Under the pieces are notes generated by a model. It worked only from the letters and a program-made list of their open reading frames with translations. It did no database searches and had not been told where the DNA came from. Below are positions 44,837-55,889 of a stretch of DNA of 64,000 bases, one piece after another. The DNA is from Eucommia ulmoides (Eukaryota; Streptophyta; Magnoliopsida; Garryales; Eucommiaceae). Each line of letters begins with the position of its first letter. Position 1 is the first letter of the stretch. The position numbers and the translations under genes were made by a program. The DNA lies in the NCBI GenBank assembly GCA_016647705.1, contig CM028335.1, forward strand, positions 5,968,579 to 6,032,578, written 5' to 3'.

Positions 44837-45343
44837 TGATGAGGGTATTTTTGGTCATCACCAAGTCAACACCAGAGCCCTAGCCACGTGTCCACTATCG
44901 CCAATAGTTTAGCCCGTGGGCTTCTCTAGATGGGCCAAAAAGCACAAGCCAAACGCTATAAGTTCTCCATTTCTATAAATCCCAGAGGCTATCACATTCG
45001 AGGGAAAAAAAAAGACTATTTAGATACTTGACGGAAACCAAACTGTTCATTATTCTAATTTAAGCATATTGAACTCTTCCCCCCCCCTCTCCCCTCCCCA
45101 AGCTCTTACTCTAACACCAGAGGGACTTTTTGGGCAACTCCTGGCCAGTCCTTTTGCAGGTACAGGTTACTAAGGAGCAGGACTCTGGACTTTAGCAAGT
45201 CAACCCTTCAAATTGACTATTCCAACTCACTTGAGGAATTTTCAACTGCGATTCTAACTCAATAACTCCAACTCTAGCAATAAGACATGTCTGTCACCTA
45301 ATTGGACCATACTCGAGGTGTGTACTAGTTTTCAACACTAACA
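44837..45343 (+). repeat. 3' LTR of the gag-only element
   Basis: 507 bp against about 466 bp for the 5' LTR. It contains extra CACCAAGTCAA, CTTCTCTAGATG and a C-rich stretch (about 45081-45101), and keeps the full end TTTTCAACACTAACA, of which the 5' LTR has lost about 13 bp next to its primer site. Confidence 0.85.
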
Positions 45344-45357
45344 ATAATATTTCAACA

Positions 45358-46071
45358 CTCTCTATCAAGTTGATGTGAAAGTATTGATAAGACCTGACTT
45401 GCCAATAGCTAATTGAAGAAGCGATGGTTCTGTGGACTTGGTGAACATATCAACAGCATGTTTAGAAGATGGGATAAAGGTAGGAGTGATGATTCCTGAT
45501 CGAACTTTCTCACGAATGAAGTGGATATCCACCTCGATGTGTTTCATTCTTTTATGGAGAATTGAGTTTGAGAATAGAATTATGGCGTACTTGTTGTCAC
45601 AGAACACCTTGGATGAATTTCTCACATGAAGTCCCAACTCGGTCAGAAGAGAATGAAATCAAAGGAGTTCGAACGCTTCCTGAACCATGGCACGATACTC
45701 AGCTTTTGTAGAAGATCGGGAGATTACATATTGATTCTTACTCTTCCATGAGATTATGTGTCTTCCATGAAAAGTATATAGACCAAAGATTGAATGTCTA
45801 TCGTCATTCGATCCTGCATAGTCAATATCTGTAAAGTAGGAGAGTCCTTCCTGCGTTCTTGTCACATAAAGAAGCCCAAGATTGGGACATGTTTTAAGGT
45901 ACTGAAGGATATGGTAGACAACATCCAGGTATGGTGTATGAGGTAAATGTATAAACTGGCTCACAACACTGACAGCATATGTAAGATATGGCCTTGTATT
46001 AGTTAGATAGATGAGGCGACCCACAAGTCATTGAAATAGGAGTGGAAACAAGTCTACATCCGAGCATCTTA
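45358..46071 (-). pseudogene. Copia RNase H and end of RT (minus strand)
   Basis: Minus-strand frames at 46024-45659 and 45637-45365 give GRLIYLTNTRPYLTYAVSVV, YLKTCPNLGLLYVT, YFTDIDYAGSNDDRHSIFGL, WKSKNQYVISRSSTKAEYRA (copia RNase H with the DADWAG and SSTEAEYRA motif regions), then VFCDNKYAIILFSN, KHIEVDIHFIREKV and the pol C terminus. A 1-bp slip near 45640 separates the two frames. Its upstream part (toward the RT) is cut off by the PIF/Harbinger-type insertion at 46072. Confidence 0.9.
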
Positions 46072-46380
46072 GGTGGCATTTGGTTAGTGTTCCCACTTTT
46101 TTCAACCCAACTGGAATGGGTTGGGTTGAATTGAGTCGAGAATTCTATTTCCTTCTGGGAATAGAATTGAGTTTGGTAACGATAATTTTTTTTTTTGTGC
46201 TGGGAACAGAATCGTGTTTAGTAACCACATTATTCTGGAATTGTTTTCTCATCCAAACAAAAATCATTCAAACAAAAAAATCATTCAAACAAAACAAATC
46301 ATCCAAACAAAATCTTCTAAATAGAGAATTTATCAAATCATCCTAGCAATCAACAAATGCAAACACTGCTTGGGAAACAT

Positions 46381-46457
<77 letters not shown>

Positions 46458-47271
46458 TGTGTGTGTGTTTTGCAAACTTAAACCCAGGCAGCAGACGAAG
46501 ACGAAGACGAAGATGAACCGAAATCGATTTCAATAACGAAATTGAAATCAATTTCGTGTTCAAAACCCTAAATTGAACAAACACCACTGCCAACGACGAA
46601 ATCGAAATCGATTTCGTCAACGAGCAACGAAATCAAAATCAATTTCATCAACAAGCACCGAAATCGAAACTAAACCTATTCGAAATCGAAACCTGTTCGA
46701 TGGCGGAATCCAGCGATTTTGAGGAAGACGACGGTAAAGACGATTGCGCGGATGAGATGGACGGCGAAGATGATGGCTAGACGAAGATGAAGAAGACGAT
46801 GGCAAGATGAAGATTAAGAGGACGAAGACATATAGACTATGAAGCGACGACTACGATGGAGGGAGTAAGAGCAACGATGGTAAGAGATGGCGATGGCGAT
46901 GGTATCGGTTGGGCGATTTTAGCGGCGACATCGGAGGTAGGAGAGAGAGGAAGATCGGCGATGGTGGAAGAACAGGTGAGAGAGCTGAGATCGCAAGAAA
47001 TGTTTGGGATGAAATTGGAACAGACGATCTCATTAACTTTTGATAAAATGAAAAGCGCATCATCTTTTCTTGGTTGAGTTTTTTGGGCACAAAAAAGAAG
47101 AAGAAGTTATTTTTGTTTCTCATTTCCTTAGCTTTTCAAGAATCAATTCTCATTTTTTGGGTTAGGTTGGGTTGAGTTTTGTGTTTGCCAAAAGCGTTCC
47201 CAAAACTCAATCCCATAATTTTTGGGTTGAGTTGGGTTGGAATGGAATGGAAACACTAACCAAACGGGGCC
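46072..47271. mobile_element. PIF/Harbinger-type non-autonomous element, 1200 bp, inside copia RT/RNase H
   Basis: Ends GGTGGCATTTGGTTAGTGTT and, on the other strand, GGCCCCGTTTGGTTAGTGTT, the GGSNCTGTTTGG-type terminal repeat seen in PIF/Harbinger and Tourist-like elements, extended inward by AACCCAAC/GTTGGGTT motifs. Flanked by TTA (46069-46071) and TCA (47272-47274), a 3-bp target site with one mismatch. Removing it restores the copia reading GACACTGAGATGCTCGG (DTEMLG). The interior has (TA)n(TG)n at 46387-46469 and a repetitive CGAAATCGATTTC-rich part with GA-rich frames on both strands, but no transposase. Confidence 0.75.
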
Positions 47272-47274
47272 TCA

Positions 47275-47712
47275 GTGTCCTAAAAAAGATCAAGTGCGTA
47301 TTTTCACTGGAATAGAGAGATGTCTTGCCGAGACCGAGCAACCTCAATACCAAGAAAGTATCGGAGAGGGCACAAATCCTTGATATCAAAAATATATCTG
47401 AGATCCTTATTTACCTGTTTAATGTTAGGAGTGTCGTCTCCTATTGTAATAATTTCATTCACATAGACTGGGATAATGATACACTGTCCTTGACGCTAGC
47501 AATGAATGAAGCAGGTATGATCTGAGTGGCAATGAGTAACCCCATAGTAAGGATGACTTTGCTTAATCATTTGAACCATACACAAGGAGACTACTTAAGT
47601 CCATACTGGGATTTTTGGAGCCGACATACTTTTTCAGAATGCTCCTCCTGACTTCAAAATTCTGGTGGAGGCTTTATATAAATAGTCTCAGTTAAGTTTC
47701 CATTGAGAAATG
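47275..47712 (-). pseudogene. Copia RT, C-terminal part (minus strand)
   Basis: In minus sense: FLNGNLTETIYIKPPPEF, KVCRLQKSQYGLK, IPASFIASVKDSVSLSQSM (spanning the CLVIVYVDDIIITGD-equivalent region, mutated) and DIKDLCPLRYFLGIEVARS. The missing N-terminal part of the domain is at 53055 and beyond, behind the LTR-element insertion. Several stops and frame changes. Confidence 0.85.
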
Positions 47713-48688
47713 TGGTGTTCTATCGTAGGCAACCAAAAATAAAATCTTACTCCTAAATATGAATTGTAGTAATGTGAGCAGGTATCGTTTCCATAGAGAG
47801 TGCCTAGCATAAATTTGTGCTACGTGAACAAAGAGGGGGGGGGGGGGGGTTGATTATAGGATAGCAAAACTAATAAAATCAATAAGAAAAAGAAGTGCAA
47901 ACTTAATAACGAATTCAATCAAAAAACACACCTTAGTCGAAGTCAACATCAACCTTCGGAATTTCATAACTATTTATCGATGCAAGTATATATCAATTCA
48001 TACTTTAAATATTCATCGTTAGAACTATTTTCCTATCTCTCTTTACTTGTAGTTAATTAGAAAACAAACGATCTAATCAACTCTAACTACTAAACTACCT
48101 AAGACAAGGGCTAAATGTTTAATCTAGTAACAACATTAAGAATTAGAGAGATCGATGAAGCTAAACAACACAAGCACAAGCGGTTGTGTTTAATTTAGTT
48201 GAGTGTCCTTCCTAAGATCTAATAATTTCTAACTCAATGAATCATTAAATCTTAGTTACTTCACATATTAGAGGGGTCAAACAATTACGGATTTGATATC
48301 TAAACTAGCAGTAGATTGTAATATATAATAAACTAATAGGCCTCCTAGTGATTAAACGAAACAATCATGAAAATAGGCACAGAAGAACATCTAATGCTCA
48401 AAATATAAATTGAACAATGAAAATAAATTAGATCTCACAGTTTAATTGATTCCGAGGCTTCAGTTTCCTTCGACCAAGAGAAAAAGCTTAGCCACAAAAG
48501 GCCATGAAAGTTTACAAAAATGAAAAGAAAAAAGAAGATGAGCTAGAGTGTCAAGTCACTGTCTGAGTCCTCACTCACAATTGGAGATTCAATTATAAAA
48601 GAGTCGGCCACCTACTATTGATGTACATAAGAAAAAAGAATGAATTGAATTCTTGAATCCAATTTTGAATGAAATAATTGTTGCCTCC

Positions 48689-50440
48689 TGATAGGTGTGA
48701 AAAACCTATCTATTTCCAATCCGAATTTGTTAGTTTTCGAATACGTTTATAGTTATTTTTATTATGTTTTAATTAGTTTTTATCTTTTTGTATAAATCAG
48801 GTGTGTGAGGCAAAAATATAGGAAACTGGAGCTAAAACGATGAGATCGAACCAAAGCGGTTTGAAGTTACGGTGGATAAACAAGCTCGGAGGCTAAAAGA
48901 TGAAACAAGTCCACCGCTTAGGCGCCTAGACCACCGCCTAAGCGGTGAAGAAGCTAAGAAAGAGCAAAATATTACTGATGGACGACCGCCTAGGCAAAAA
49001 TTCCATTGCCTAGTCAGAAATCCAGCAGAAGACGAAGATGGGCTACTGACAACCGCTCGCCTAGGCGAATATTCCATCGCCTAGGCGGAAATCCAACAGA
49101 ATGTTCTCCCAGTCCACCACCTACTTCACCGCCTAGGCGATCAGACCGAACCGACCTAACTCCGCCTAGGCGAAGAATCCACCGCCTAGGTGGATTTGCC
49201 CTGCACAGTCTTGAGATATTGTTAGATATTTTTAGGATATTTTTGCTATAAATATCCCCTCTCCTCCCCCTTGGCCGGTCTCTCTTTGGACCCCATGGAT
49301 TTTTGAGCCCCTTAGGCTATATTTAAGGGTATAGTTAGAAATTTTAGAGGTGGAGCTCACATCTCGAAGTGGAGAAGACGGTGAATCGATCGTAGAGCGT
49401 TCTTAGCGGTTTATCTTCGGACGAGGCTAAGTTCTTCGATTGTTTTTCCTTATTTCTTTATCTTAGGAGGATGTGAGCATGTTTAGCTTGTTATTTTATT
49501 GTATATGCGGCTATGACCTCGAGTTAAATATGGATTGTGGTAGGGATTAACACTATCTTTATAAATACGTTGTTTGGATGATTTCGGTGTTGCGTTTATG
49601 TTTGTTCTTTGTAGTTTGATTATATTTATCGTATTGTTTGTTTATTATGCTTGGATTGATAAATGGAGAATACGGAGTTTTGACAAACCTTGGATTCGGA
49701 TTAAGGTAAACAAATACCACGATTCTATAACCCGGTCGGGGTTTGAATCGTGGACAATCGATGACGCGGGGCAAGACACACGCTACCTAGGGTCGTTAAG
49801 ACGTTGAGGGGGATTTCTTTGTTGGCTTGAAGTTGCGTTATATCCCTCGTCTTACACTCGAGAGAGGTGGCGATGGAGTTTTAGAATGGAGATCGTTGAT
49901 AGGGTAAATATAACGCGACGATCCAATAACCCGGGAGGGAGTTGGATTGTGTGCAATCAATGACGCTGGGCGAGACTCACGTGACCTAGGGTTGTTAAGA
50001 CGTTGGGGGGGACTTCTTTGTTGATTCGAAGTCATGTATTCCCCCGTCTTATACTCGGAAGAGGTGGCGGTGGAGTTTACGTACCAAGGTTGTCAAATAG
50101 GTCGAACAATGTAAACGTGAGTAAATCGAAATCGAACACGTATTTGTAAACACGTTAATCCTTAGGCAATTCTTCATCCTAAACATATTAGCATATTAGT
50201 GTAGTTAATTTAGGTTATATTAGTATTAGTTTAATTAATTAAATACATTTATTTTCGCCTAGATAAAATTAGTTCACGACAAATGCGGTATTCGATAGTA
50301 ACGACACCAATCTCTGTGGATACGATAACCCGATCTTAACGATCATACTATACTAAAACTTAGACCTCGTATACTTGCGAGTGTAAGTAGCGGCGTGTTT
50401 CACGCGCTACCAAGTTTTTAGGGCCGTTGTCGGGGATTGG
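48689..50440 (+). mobile_element. Athila-like 5' LTR and primer-binding site
   Basis: LTR 48689-50412, from TGATAGGTGTGAAAAACC to CACGCGCTACCA, followed by AGTTTTTAGGGCCGTTGTCG, very close to the Athila primer-site region (TTTTTGGCGCCGTTGCCGGGG). A second, weaker copy of this site (AAGTTTTTGGTAACGATTGT) is at 50474. Inside the LTR there are repeated CCGCCTAGGCG-type motifs (48912-49190) and two long direct repeats with GGTTGTTAAGACGTTG / GGTCGTTAAGACGTTG (49791 and 49994). LTR motifs before the primer site (CTCTGTGGATACGATAACCC, 50313) fit Athila. Confidence 0.7.
48905..49195. repeat. Cluster of CCTAGGCGG-type palindromic motifs in the Athila-like LTR
   Basis: Motifs such as CCGCTTAGGCGCCTAG, CGCCTAGGCGAA and CCGCCTAGGTGG recur at 15-60-bp spacing, at least ten times. 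CCTAGG is self-complementary. The cluster lies upstream of the transcribed part of the LTR and could be an enhancer-like array or a simple expanded repeat. Confidence 0.6.
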
Positions 50441-52650
50441 TTGTTAGGCGAATTCAGTTCTTGGAGATCGCTACTAAGTTTTTGGTAACGATTGTCGGGC
50501 ATTGATTTGTTGTTATTATCGATATTGTGTTTAAGTGACTTAATTTTACTTTAGGCATTTCTTTGTATATAATTTTTGTTTGTAGTTTTGTTTGTGTTTC
50601 CGATGCAGGGTACTTGGCGATGTTAGATCGATGGGTATTGATGCATCCCTTTCGATGGGATTCCAAATCGTTTTATGTTGCTTGGCTAAGCACATAATCT
50701 GGTGAGGCGTTTCGTTGAAAGATTGAGCTGAACAAAGAAAAACCTTACCAATCTTGAGGGCGTTCTGAAAATGTTGGGCCGAGGACATTAGACCACGTGC
50801 TTCTTGGGAGGCAACCCAAGCAATTCTTTTTGATCCATCCCATCTGACTTGATTCAGAGGCGAGATCCTCTCGCTTCCCAGGTAAGTGTTCTAAAGACCC
50901 TTCGTCAGCATGCTTTAATTCCATATGTTGAATAATGATGATTGGGTTCGCTAAGGACACTGTCCATTTTGAGTTTGGTGGTGATGTGTAGTATGTAGTA
51001 TTGTTAGTTTATGTGTTATTGTTTTTCCGTATTGCATGTGTGTTTAGGTTAGAATGTGTTTATGTTTTTGTGTGTTGTTGTTTATATGTTGAGTTTTGCG
51101 TTCATTTGGGCCGTCACCCGATGATGAAAATTACCCCTGGTTGTTTTCGAAGTCAAGGGTAATACCCATGCATGTGTGATTTTATGTGCTTGACTATGCT
51201 TTTTGGTAAAAATTATTGTAGATCCTAATTTGCATGGGCATATAGACTCAATGTATAATTATTCAATTGATTCGAGGACGATTATCGATTAACCAAATTC
51301 ATGACACATAAAGGATTCTAGAACTTGATTTAGGGGAAACTTGAGGTGAAATCCTAGGTGAAGTAGTTCAGGAGACGTGATTTAGGCATTCTCTTTGTCG
51401 CTTGAGCCATTTTAAGCCCAACTTGTTACATGTTTATCCCTCGTTACCCTGTCGAAACTTAAATGCAAATTCAATTCTAAACACATAAACTAATACCCTG
51501 GTCAGTTGATCATTTTCCAAACCTACATCGCTGAAATTAAAGGCACATTTGAGTGAATCAAGTTAGCCGTTGCAAAGGCTTCTTGATGTGAGCAGTTGGG
51601 TTCAGGGCAAACTTCTAATTTGTTCGGTATTTGAGTACTCACTTGTCATTTTTCATTTGTATTTCATACACCCCTTCAATTGTAACAATCAAATAAGTTT
51701 GGGGGTGTGTTCGGATGAAAAAAAAAAAATTCAAATGTAAATACAGTTTTTATTTCCGTTTCTTTTGACAAGTAAGTACGTCAATTTTAATTGTATGTTC
51801 AGGATTGATTTCCAATCTTTCTATGGGGGTTCGAGAGTGAATGTGCCAAGTGTTGAACCTTGGGTAACGTTGAGTTAACAATGTTAACCTATTTTCTATT
51901 CCAAATTACCCTTGGCCAAATATACCAAAACCGAACCAAGTCCTAATGATCTTCATGAGCTACTAAACCTATATTAGTGGAGAGTGGACCCCAATCAAGC
52001 CTATGGAAATCTTAGTCCTTTACGGTCTAAGTCATGAATTTCGTTGGGGGATAATCCAATCCGATCGTTGTATAGTTATATTATTGAGTCTCGCACTAAC
52101 ACGTTTACAGGATCTAGAATAGCGTTCACCATTATTGCATGTTGAAAATCTAGAACATTACAAGATGTGTGTTACCGCCTGAACTCGATACTACTGGCAG
52201 TTGTTGAGGGAAAATAAATAGGCCGTTAGAAGAATCTAAAACTCGCATGTTGTTATGTTTAGATTGTTTTTAGGTTGTTTGTTATTTATTTTAGTTTGTG
52301 TATTTTTCATTTTAGTGTGTGTTTGGCTCGAGGACTAGCCAAATTCTGAGTTTGGGGGTACCTTTCTTATTGACCTTCCTTTTCCTATTTTACACCTTTG
52401 GCTTTTCCAAAAAACAATTCTCTCAATGTTATTATGATTGAATGAATTCATCCATCTCATAACCTTCTATCCGAAATCCATTGAAAAAGGAAATGAATAA
52501 TATGTTTGAATGACATTCTTACTCTTTTGCACCAACTTTCCTTTTTTTACACTTTTGACCCCTTCCAATCAAGCATTGTGACGGTTGGGAGATATCCTTG
52601 GTTCCATAGAATTAAATGACCATTTAATGGTTCTAGATTGATCAGCAAAC
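50441..52650 (+). other. Non-coding internal part of the Athila-like element
   Basis: No gag or pol is recognisable. CGTGCTTCTTGGGAGGCAACCCAAGC (about 50796-50821) and two TTTGGGGGT phrases (51699 and 52351) are typical of the 3' untranslated region of Athila-type elements, so the coding region between leader and 3' region is deleted. No matching 3' LTR is visible. Confidence 0.5.
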
Positions 52651-53054
52651 CAGGTTAGTTCGTGGGTCGTGAGTCGGGTCGCGGGTCACTATCCATTTTC
52701 TCCATTGTTCTTCAAATTAGAACGTCGACAGTGCAACTACAGGAACTTCAAACCCAATTTAGACCAAAATTAATCTAATTCTGGAGAATTGCAATATAAA
52801 AGTTGTATATATTTTTATTTTCTTTCCATATCATCTTGAATCACCAAAATCAGAGTTCAGAAGTAAAAGTTATGGCCTGATTACAAACATGTGTCAAAAT
52901 TGCTTAAAACGCATGATTTATTTCGTTTTTCTCGAAACGCCTTCATTTGTTTCCTAAATTAAAAATTTAAGTTTAGTTAATATAATTAGGCACAAAATAA
53001 GTATAAAATACTAAGTATAAAGGAATAAATCTATGGACATTTACGCACTTATCA

Positions 53055-53545
53055 AAATGCCTAGACATCTAACTACTGTAGAGGTCAAGTATAAGAGAAA
53101 GCCATGTAAACAAGAAGACGGACTATAGTCAACTTAGTAACAGGGGAAAAGGTGGCTTCAAAGTATTTTCCTGGGATTTGAGTATAGCCCTTAGTGACAA
53201 GGGGAGCTTTATATATCCGTCCTCGAGCAATTTGGCATTAAAAACCCACTTACAACTAATTGGTCGTTGACCTGGCAGCAAGTCAACCAATTCCTAAGTC
53301 TGATTTTGCTATAGGGGATCCATTTCTGCTTCAATAGAGGCTACCCACTTTGGATTTTGGAAGGCCTCATATACTGAGCATGAAATGACAACTAAATCAG
53401 TCTGCCTGAGGAATGAGTTATATTGATCCAAGAGATCCTGAAAAGACAAATACTTGGATATAGAATGATTAGTAGAAAAAAGATTAGAGGTAGTGAGAGG
53501 GTGGACGAAATATTCCGAGTAGGGTAATGAGGGGGAACAAGGTCA
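53055..53545 (-). pseudogene. Copia RT, N-terminal part (minus strand)
   Basis: In minus sense: SVYEAFQNPKWVASIEAEMD-like start (family: DPxWxxAMxxEIxAL), ELVDLLPGQRPISCKWVF (family: ELVDLPPGKxxIGCKWVY) and a decayed stretch ending LDVxAF. The domain is cut by the insertion whose target duplication begins at 53055. Many stops. Confidence 0.85.
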
Positions 53546-55140
53546 GAAATAACAAGAGATAGAGAGATACCTGATTTCGGAGAAGAAGTCAGCACAAACT
53601 GCGAAACACGTTTGGCGAGTATAAACCCGCAATAGTGTGAGTGAGGGGTTAGATGGGAAAGGTGGTGTAGGTGGTAAAGATATATCAAAGACATAAAAAG
53701 GACGTGGAAGGGAGCCATCATCTACGGTAGTGATGGCCTTGATAGGTGGAGAAAGTATAATACATGAAAAATAGGGGACAATTTTGAGGAACGAAACATC
53801 GATGGAATGATACATATGATGAGTGATCGGATTGTAGCACCTATATCCTTTGAACATAGTGGAATAGCCAAGAAAGATACACCGAATAGATTTATCATCT
53901 AACTTGGTTCTAGTGGGGGCTCCGATTCTGGACATAACACGTACAACCAAAGACACAAGTTAAAATAGAAAACAGGGTGTGAGTGGGTTGCAATATATGA
54001 AGAGGGATTTTTCTTGTAAGGACACGAATCAGGGTGCGATTAACGAGATAGACAACAATAAGAACTACCATGTACCAAAAAGATTTGGGAACATTCATTC
54101 CCCGTAAGAGACAACGAACTACAAACATGAGGTGACGATTCTTACGTTCTGTTTAGGGGTCTAGGGATAGGTAAGTTGCTGAAGGATGCATTGCTTATTA
54201 ATTTCAACTCGAAAGTTATCAAATAATTATTCTCGTCCGTTATTAGACCGGATATTGCACACGACTATTTTATACTCGATTTTTATCATTTGAAGAAAGT
54301 GGCTAAAGTGAGTGTAGGCCTCTAATTTGTGTTTCATCAGATAAACCAAAGTACATTGACTATAATCATTTACAAAAGTAACATAGTAACAATATTTGGA
54401 AATAGATATAATAGGAAAAGCTCCCAAAATATCAGAGTAGATAAAATCAAAGGTTTGGGATGCACAGTGCATGCGAGGAATGTAAGAGGTGCATGTATGT
54501 TTAGACATTTCACAGACAATACCTTGAAATTTAAAGTTCTTGTATTAGAGGGCAACAAGCATCATAAATACTGAAAATTCACATGTCTTGGTCGGGTATG
54601 CCACAATCTAGATTCTTACGTTCTGTTCAGGGGTCTAGGGATAGGTAAGTTGCTGAAGGATACCTTGCTTATTAATTTCAGTTCGAAAGTTATCAAATAA
54701 GTATTCTCGTCTATTATTAGACCAGATAATGCACACGACTATTTTATACTCAGTTTTTATTATTTGAAGAATGTGGGTAAAGTGAGTGTAGGCCTGTAAT
54801 TTGTGTTTCATCAGATAAACCAAAGTACACCGATTATAATCATCTATAAAAGTAACATAATAATGGTGTTTGGAAATAGCTGTAACAGGAGAGGCTCCCA
54901 AAATATCAGAGTAAATAAAATCAAAGGATTGGGATGCACGATGCATGCGAAGAATGTAAGAGGTACGTGTGTGTTTAGACATTTCACAGACCATACATTG
55001 AAATTTAAAGTTCTTGTATTAGAGGGAAACAACCAACATAAATACTGAAAATTCACACGTCCTAGTCAGGTATGCCACAAGTCTTATTTTTTAACCAATA
55101 GATAGAAGAATAAAAAACAGGTAATATAGAGGCGTGCATA
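53546..55140 (-). pseudogene. Copia integrase, with a 472-bp internal tandem duplication (minus strand)
   Basis: Integrase joins the DNA copy to the host genome. In minus order: MSKHTRTSYILRMHRASQSF, FDFIYSDILGASPVTAISKH, YYVTFIDDYNRCTLVYLMKH (first catalytic Asp region), then VPKSFWYMVVLIVVYLVNRT, VFGCTCYVQNRSP and IRCIFLGYSTMFKGYRCYNP. The block 54614-55085 is repeated at 54142-54611, so the core motifs FDFIYSDILGA and YYVTF occur twice. Stops and frameshifts occur throughout. Confidence 0.85.
54142..55085 (-). repeat. Two tandem copies (472-bp period) within the copia integrase
   Basis: GATTCTTACGTTCTGTT.AGG through AATACTGAAAATTCACA occurs at 54137-54588 and 54609-55060, with roughly one substitution per 15-20 bases. 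The copies have diverged, so the duplication is old, but it must be later than or part of the decay of this element because it breaks the integrase frame. Confidence 0.85.
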
Positions 55141-55860
55141 GTAGAAGGTAGTATATCTGGAGATGGAAGATTCCCAAAGTAATAGAAACCATTGTGTTCA
55201 TATTTTCTGCCAAAAATCTTCCTCTAAGTCAAGTCCTGCAATAAGTAACGGTCAGGTAAGAAAACAACGACATAGTTAAGATTTCTATCAAGGAGACTAA
55301 TAGATAGAAGATTATAAGAAAATTTAGAGACATAGTAAATAGAGAGAAGGGTGATATCGGAGGCCAAACATGCATTTCTCTAGTAATGAATAGGGATAGA
55401 GGTACCATCTACAATACACACAGATTGATTGACAAACGAGACATAGAAGGTAAAGGTAGAAAACTCATCAGTCATGTGATTGTTAACCCAAGAATCGAAA
55501 ATTCAAGTAGGACGACTAGACTTACCATAAGGCGCAATAGGAGTACCTGAGACAAGAGCAACCATAGGGCCAGAAAGTGATGTCAAATTCGTTAACTGAG
55601 CCTGAAGGTGAGAAATTTGGGCTTGTACTTGGGAAAGATCTGAATGAGCTGATGGTGGATTTACTAGACGAAGAACAATATCTTCTTTTTCGGATGCTAT
55701 GGATACAGTGAGACAAAATTGTAACAGTGAAACAAACGGTTAAATGCTTCTGAAAAACTAACTAGTCTCCGGAAAAAGAAGTTACAATTAAGGACGGTAA
55801 CCAGAGACACAATTACCCAACTATACAATAAAGAGAACAAACGGCCGTGGATTTAAAGAC
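55141..55860 (-). pseudogene. Copia protease and gag end (minus strand)
   Basis: In minus sense: HSDLSQVQAQISHLQAQLTN and SSRPT-IFDSWVNNHMTDEF. The latter equals the copia protease site WILDSGANDHMT, with the DSGA motif changed to DSWV. Then CLASDITLLSIYYVSKFSYN, LLSISLLDRNLNYVVVFLPD and KIFGRKYEHNGFYY follow. Only the last part of gag is present; the rest is replaced by the unrelated segment at 55890-56260. Stops are frequent. Confidence 0.75.
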
Positions 55861-55889
55861 ATCCTTAACACCAATGGATAGAGAACAAC

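Larger units (their letters stand above)
39589..45343 (+). mobile_element. Gag-only LTR retrotransposon (TR-GAG-like, Tat-type primer site) inserted in the copia LTR
   Basis: LTRs 39589 to about 40054 and 44837-45343 share TGATGAGxGTATTTTTGGTC, CCACGTGTCCACTATCGCCA, a TATA-like TTTCTATAAAT, GGAGGGACTTT-type and GGACCAT/GAGGTGTGTAC blocks. Flanked by ATAAT on both sides (39584-39588, 45344-45348); the uninterrupted site survives in the other copia LTR at 56826-56830. Primer site TTTGGCACCATCTGTGG (about 40049) resembles TTGGCGCCGTCTGTGG of Tat-type elements. Purine tract GGCTTAGGGGGACTAT precedes the 3' LTR. Only gag is recognisable; RT, RNase H and integrase are absent, so it would need a helper. 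Confidence 0.85.
47713..53054. mobile_element. LTR-element block inserted in copia RT, with TSD AAATG and a nested Athila-like LTR
   Basis: The block is flanked by AAATG (47708-47712 and 53055-53059). It starts TGGTGTTCTATCG and ends GCACTTATCA, so the ends are TG...CA. Joining the flanks restores copia DVKNAF|LNGNL. In minus sense its start is TGATAAGTGCGTAAATG and its end GAAACGATACC...CACCA, both typical LTR termini. A plus-strand Athila-like LTR begins inside at 48689. The simplest reading is a minus-strand LTR (solo or truncated element) split by a partly deleted Athila-type element. Its right internal border lies somewhere in 52380-52650 and I could not fix it. A G15 tract is at about 47827-47841. 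Confidence 0.7.
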
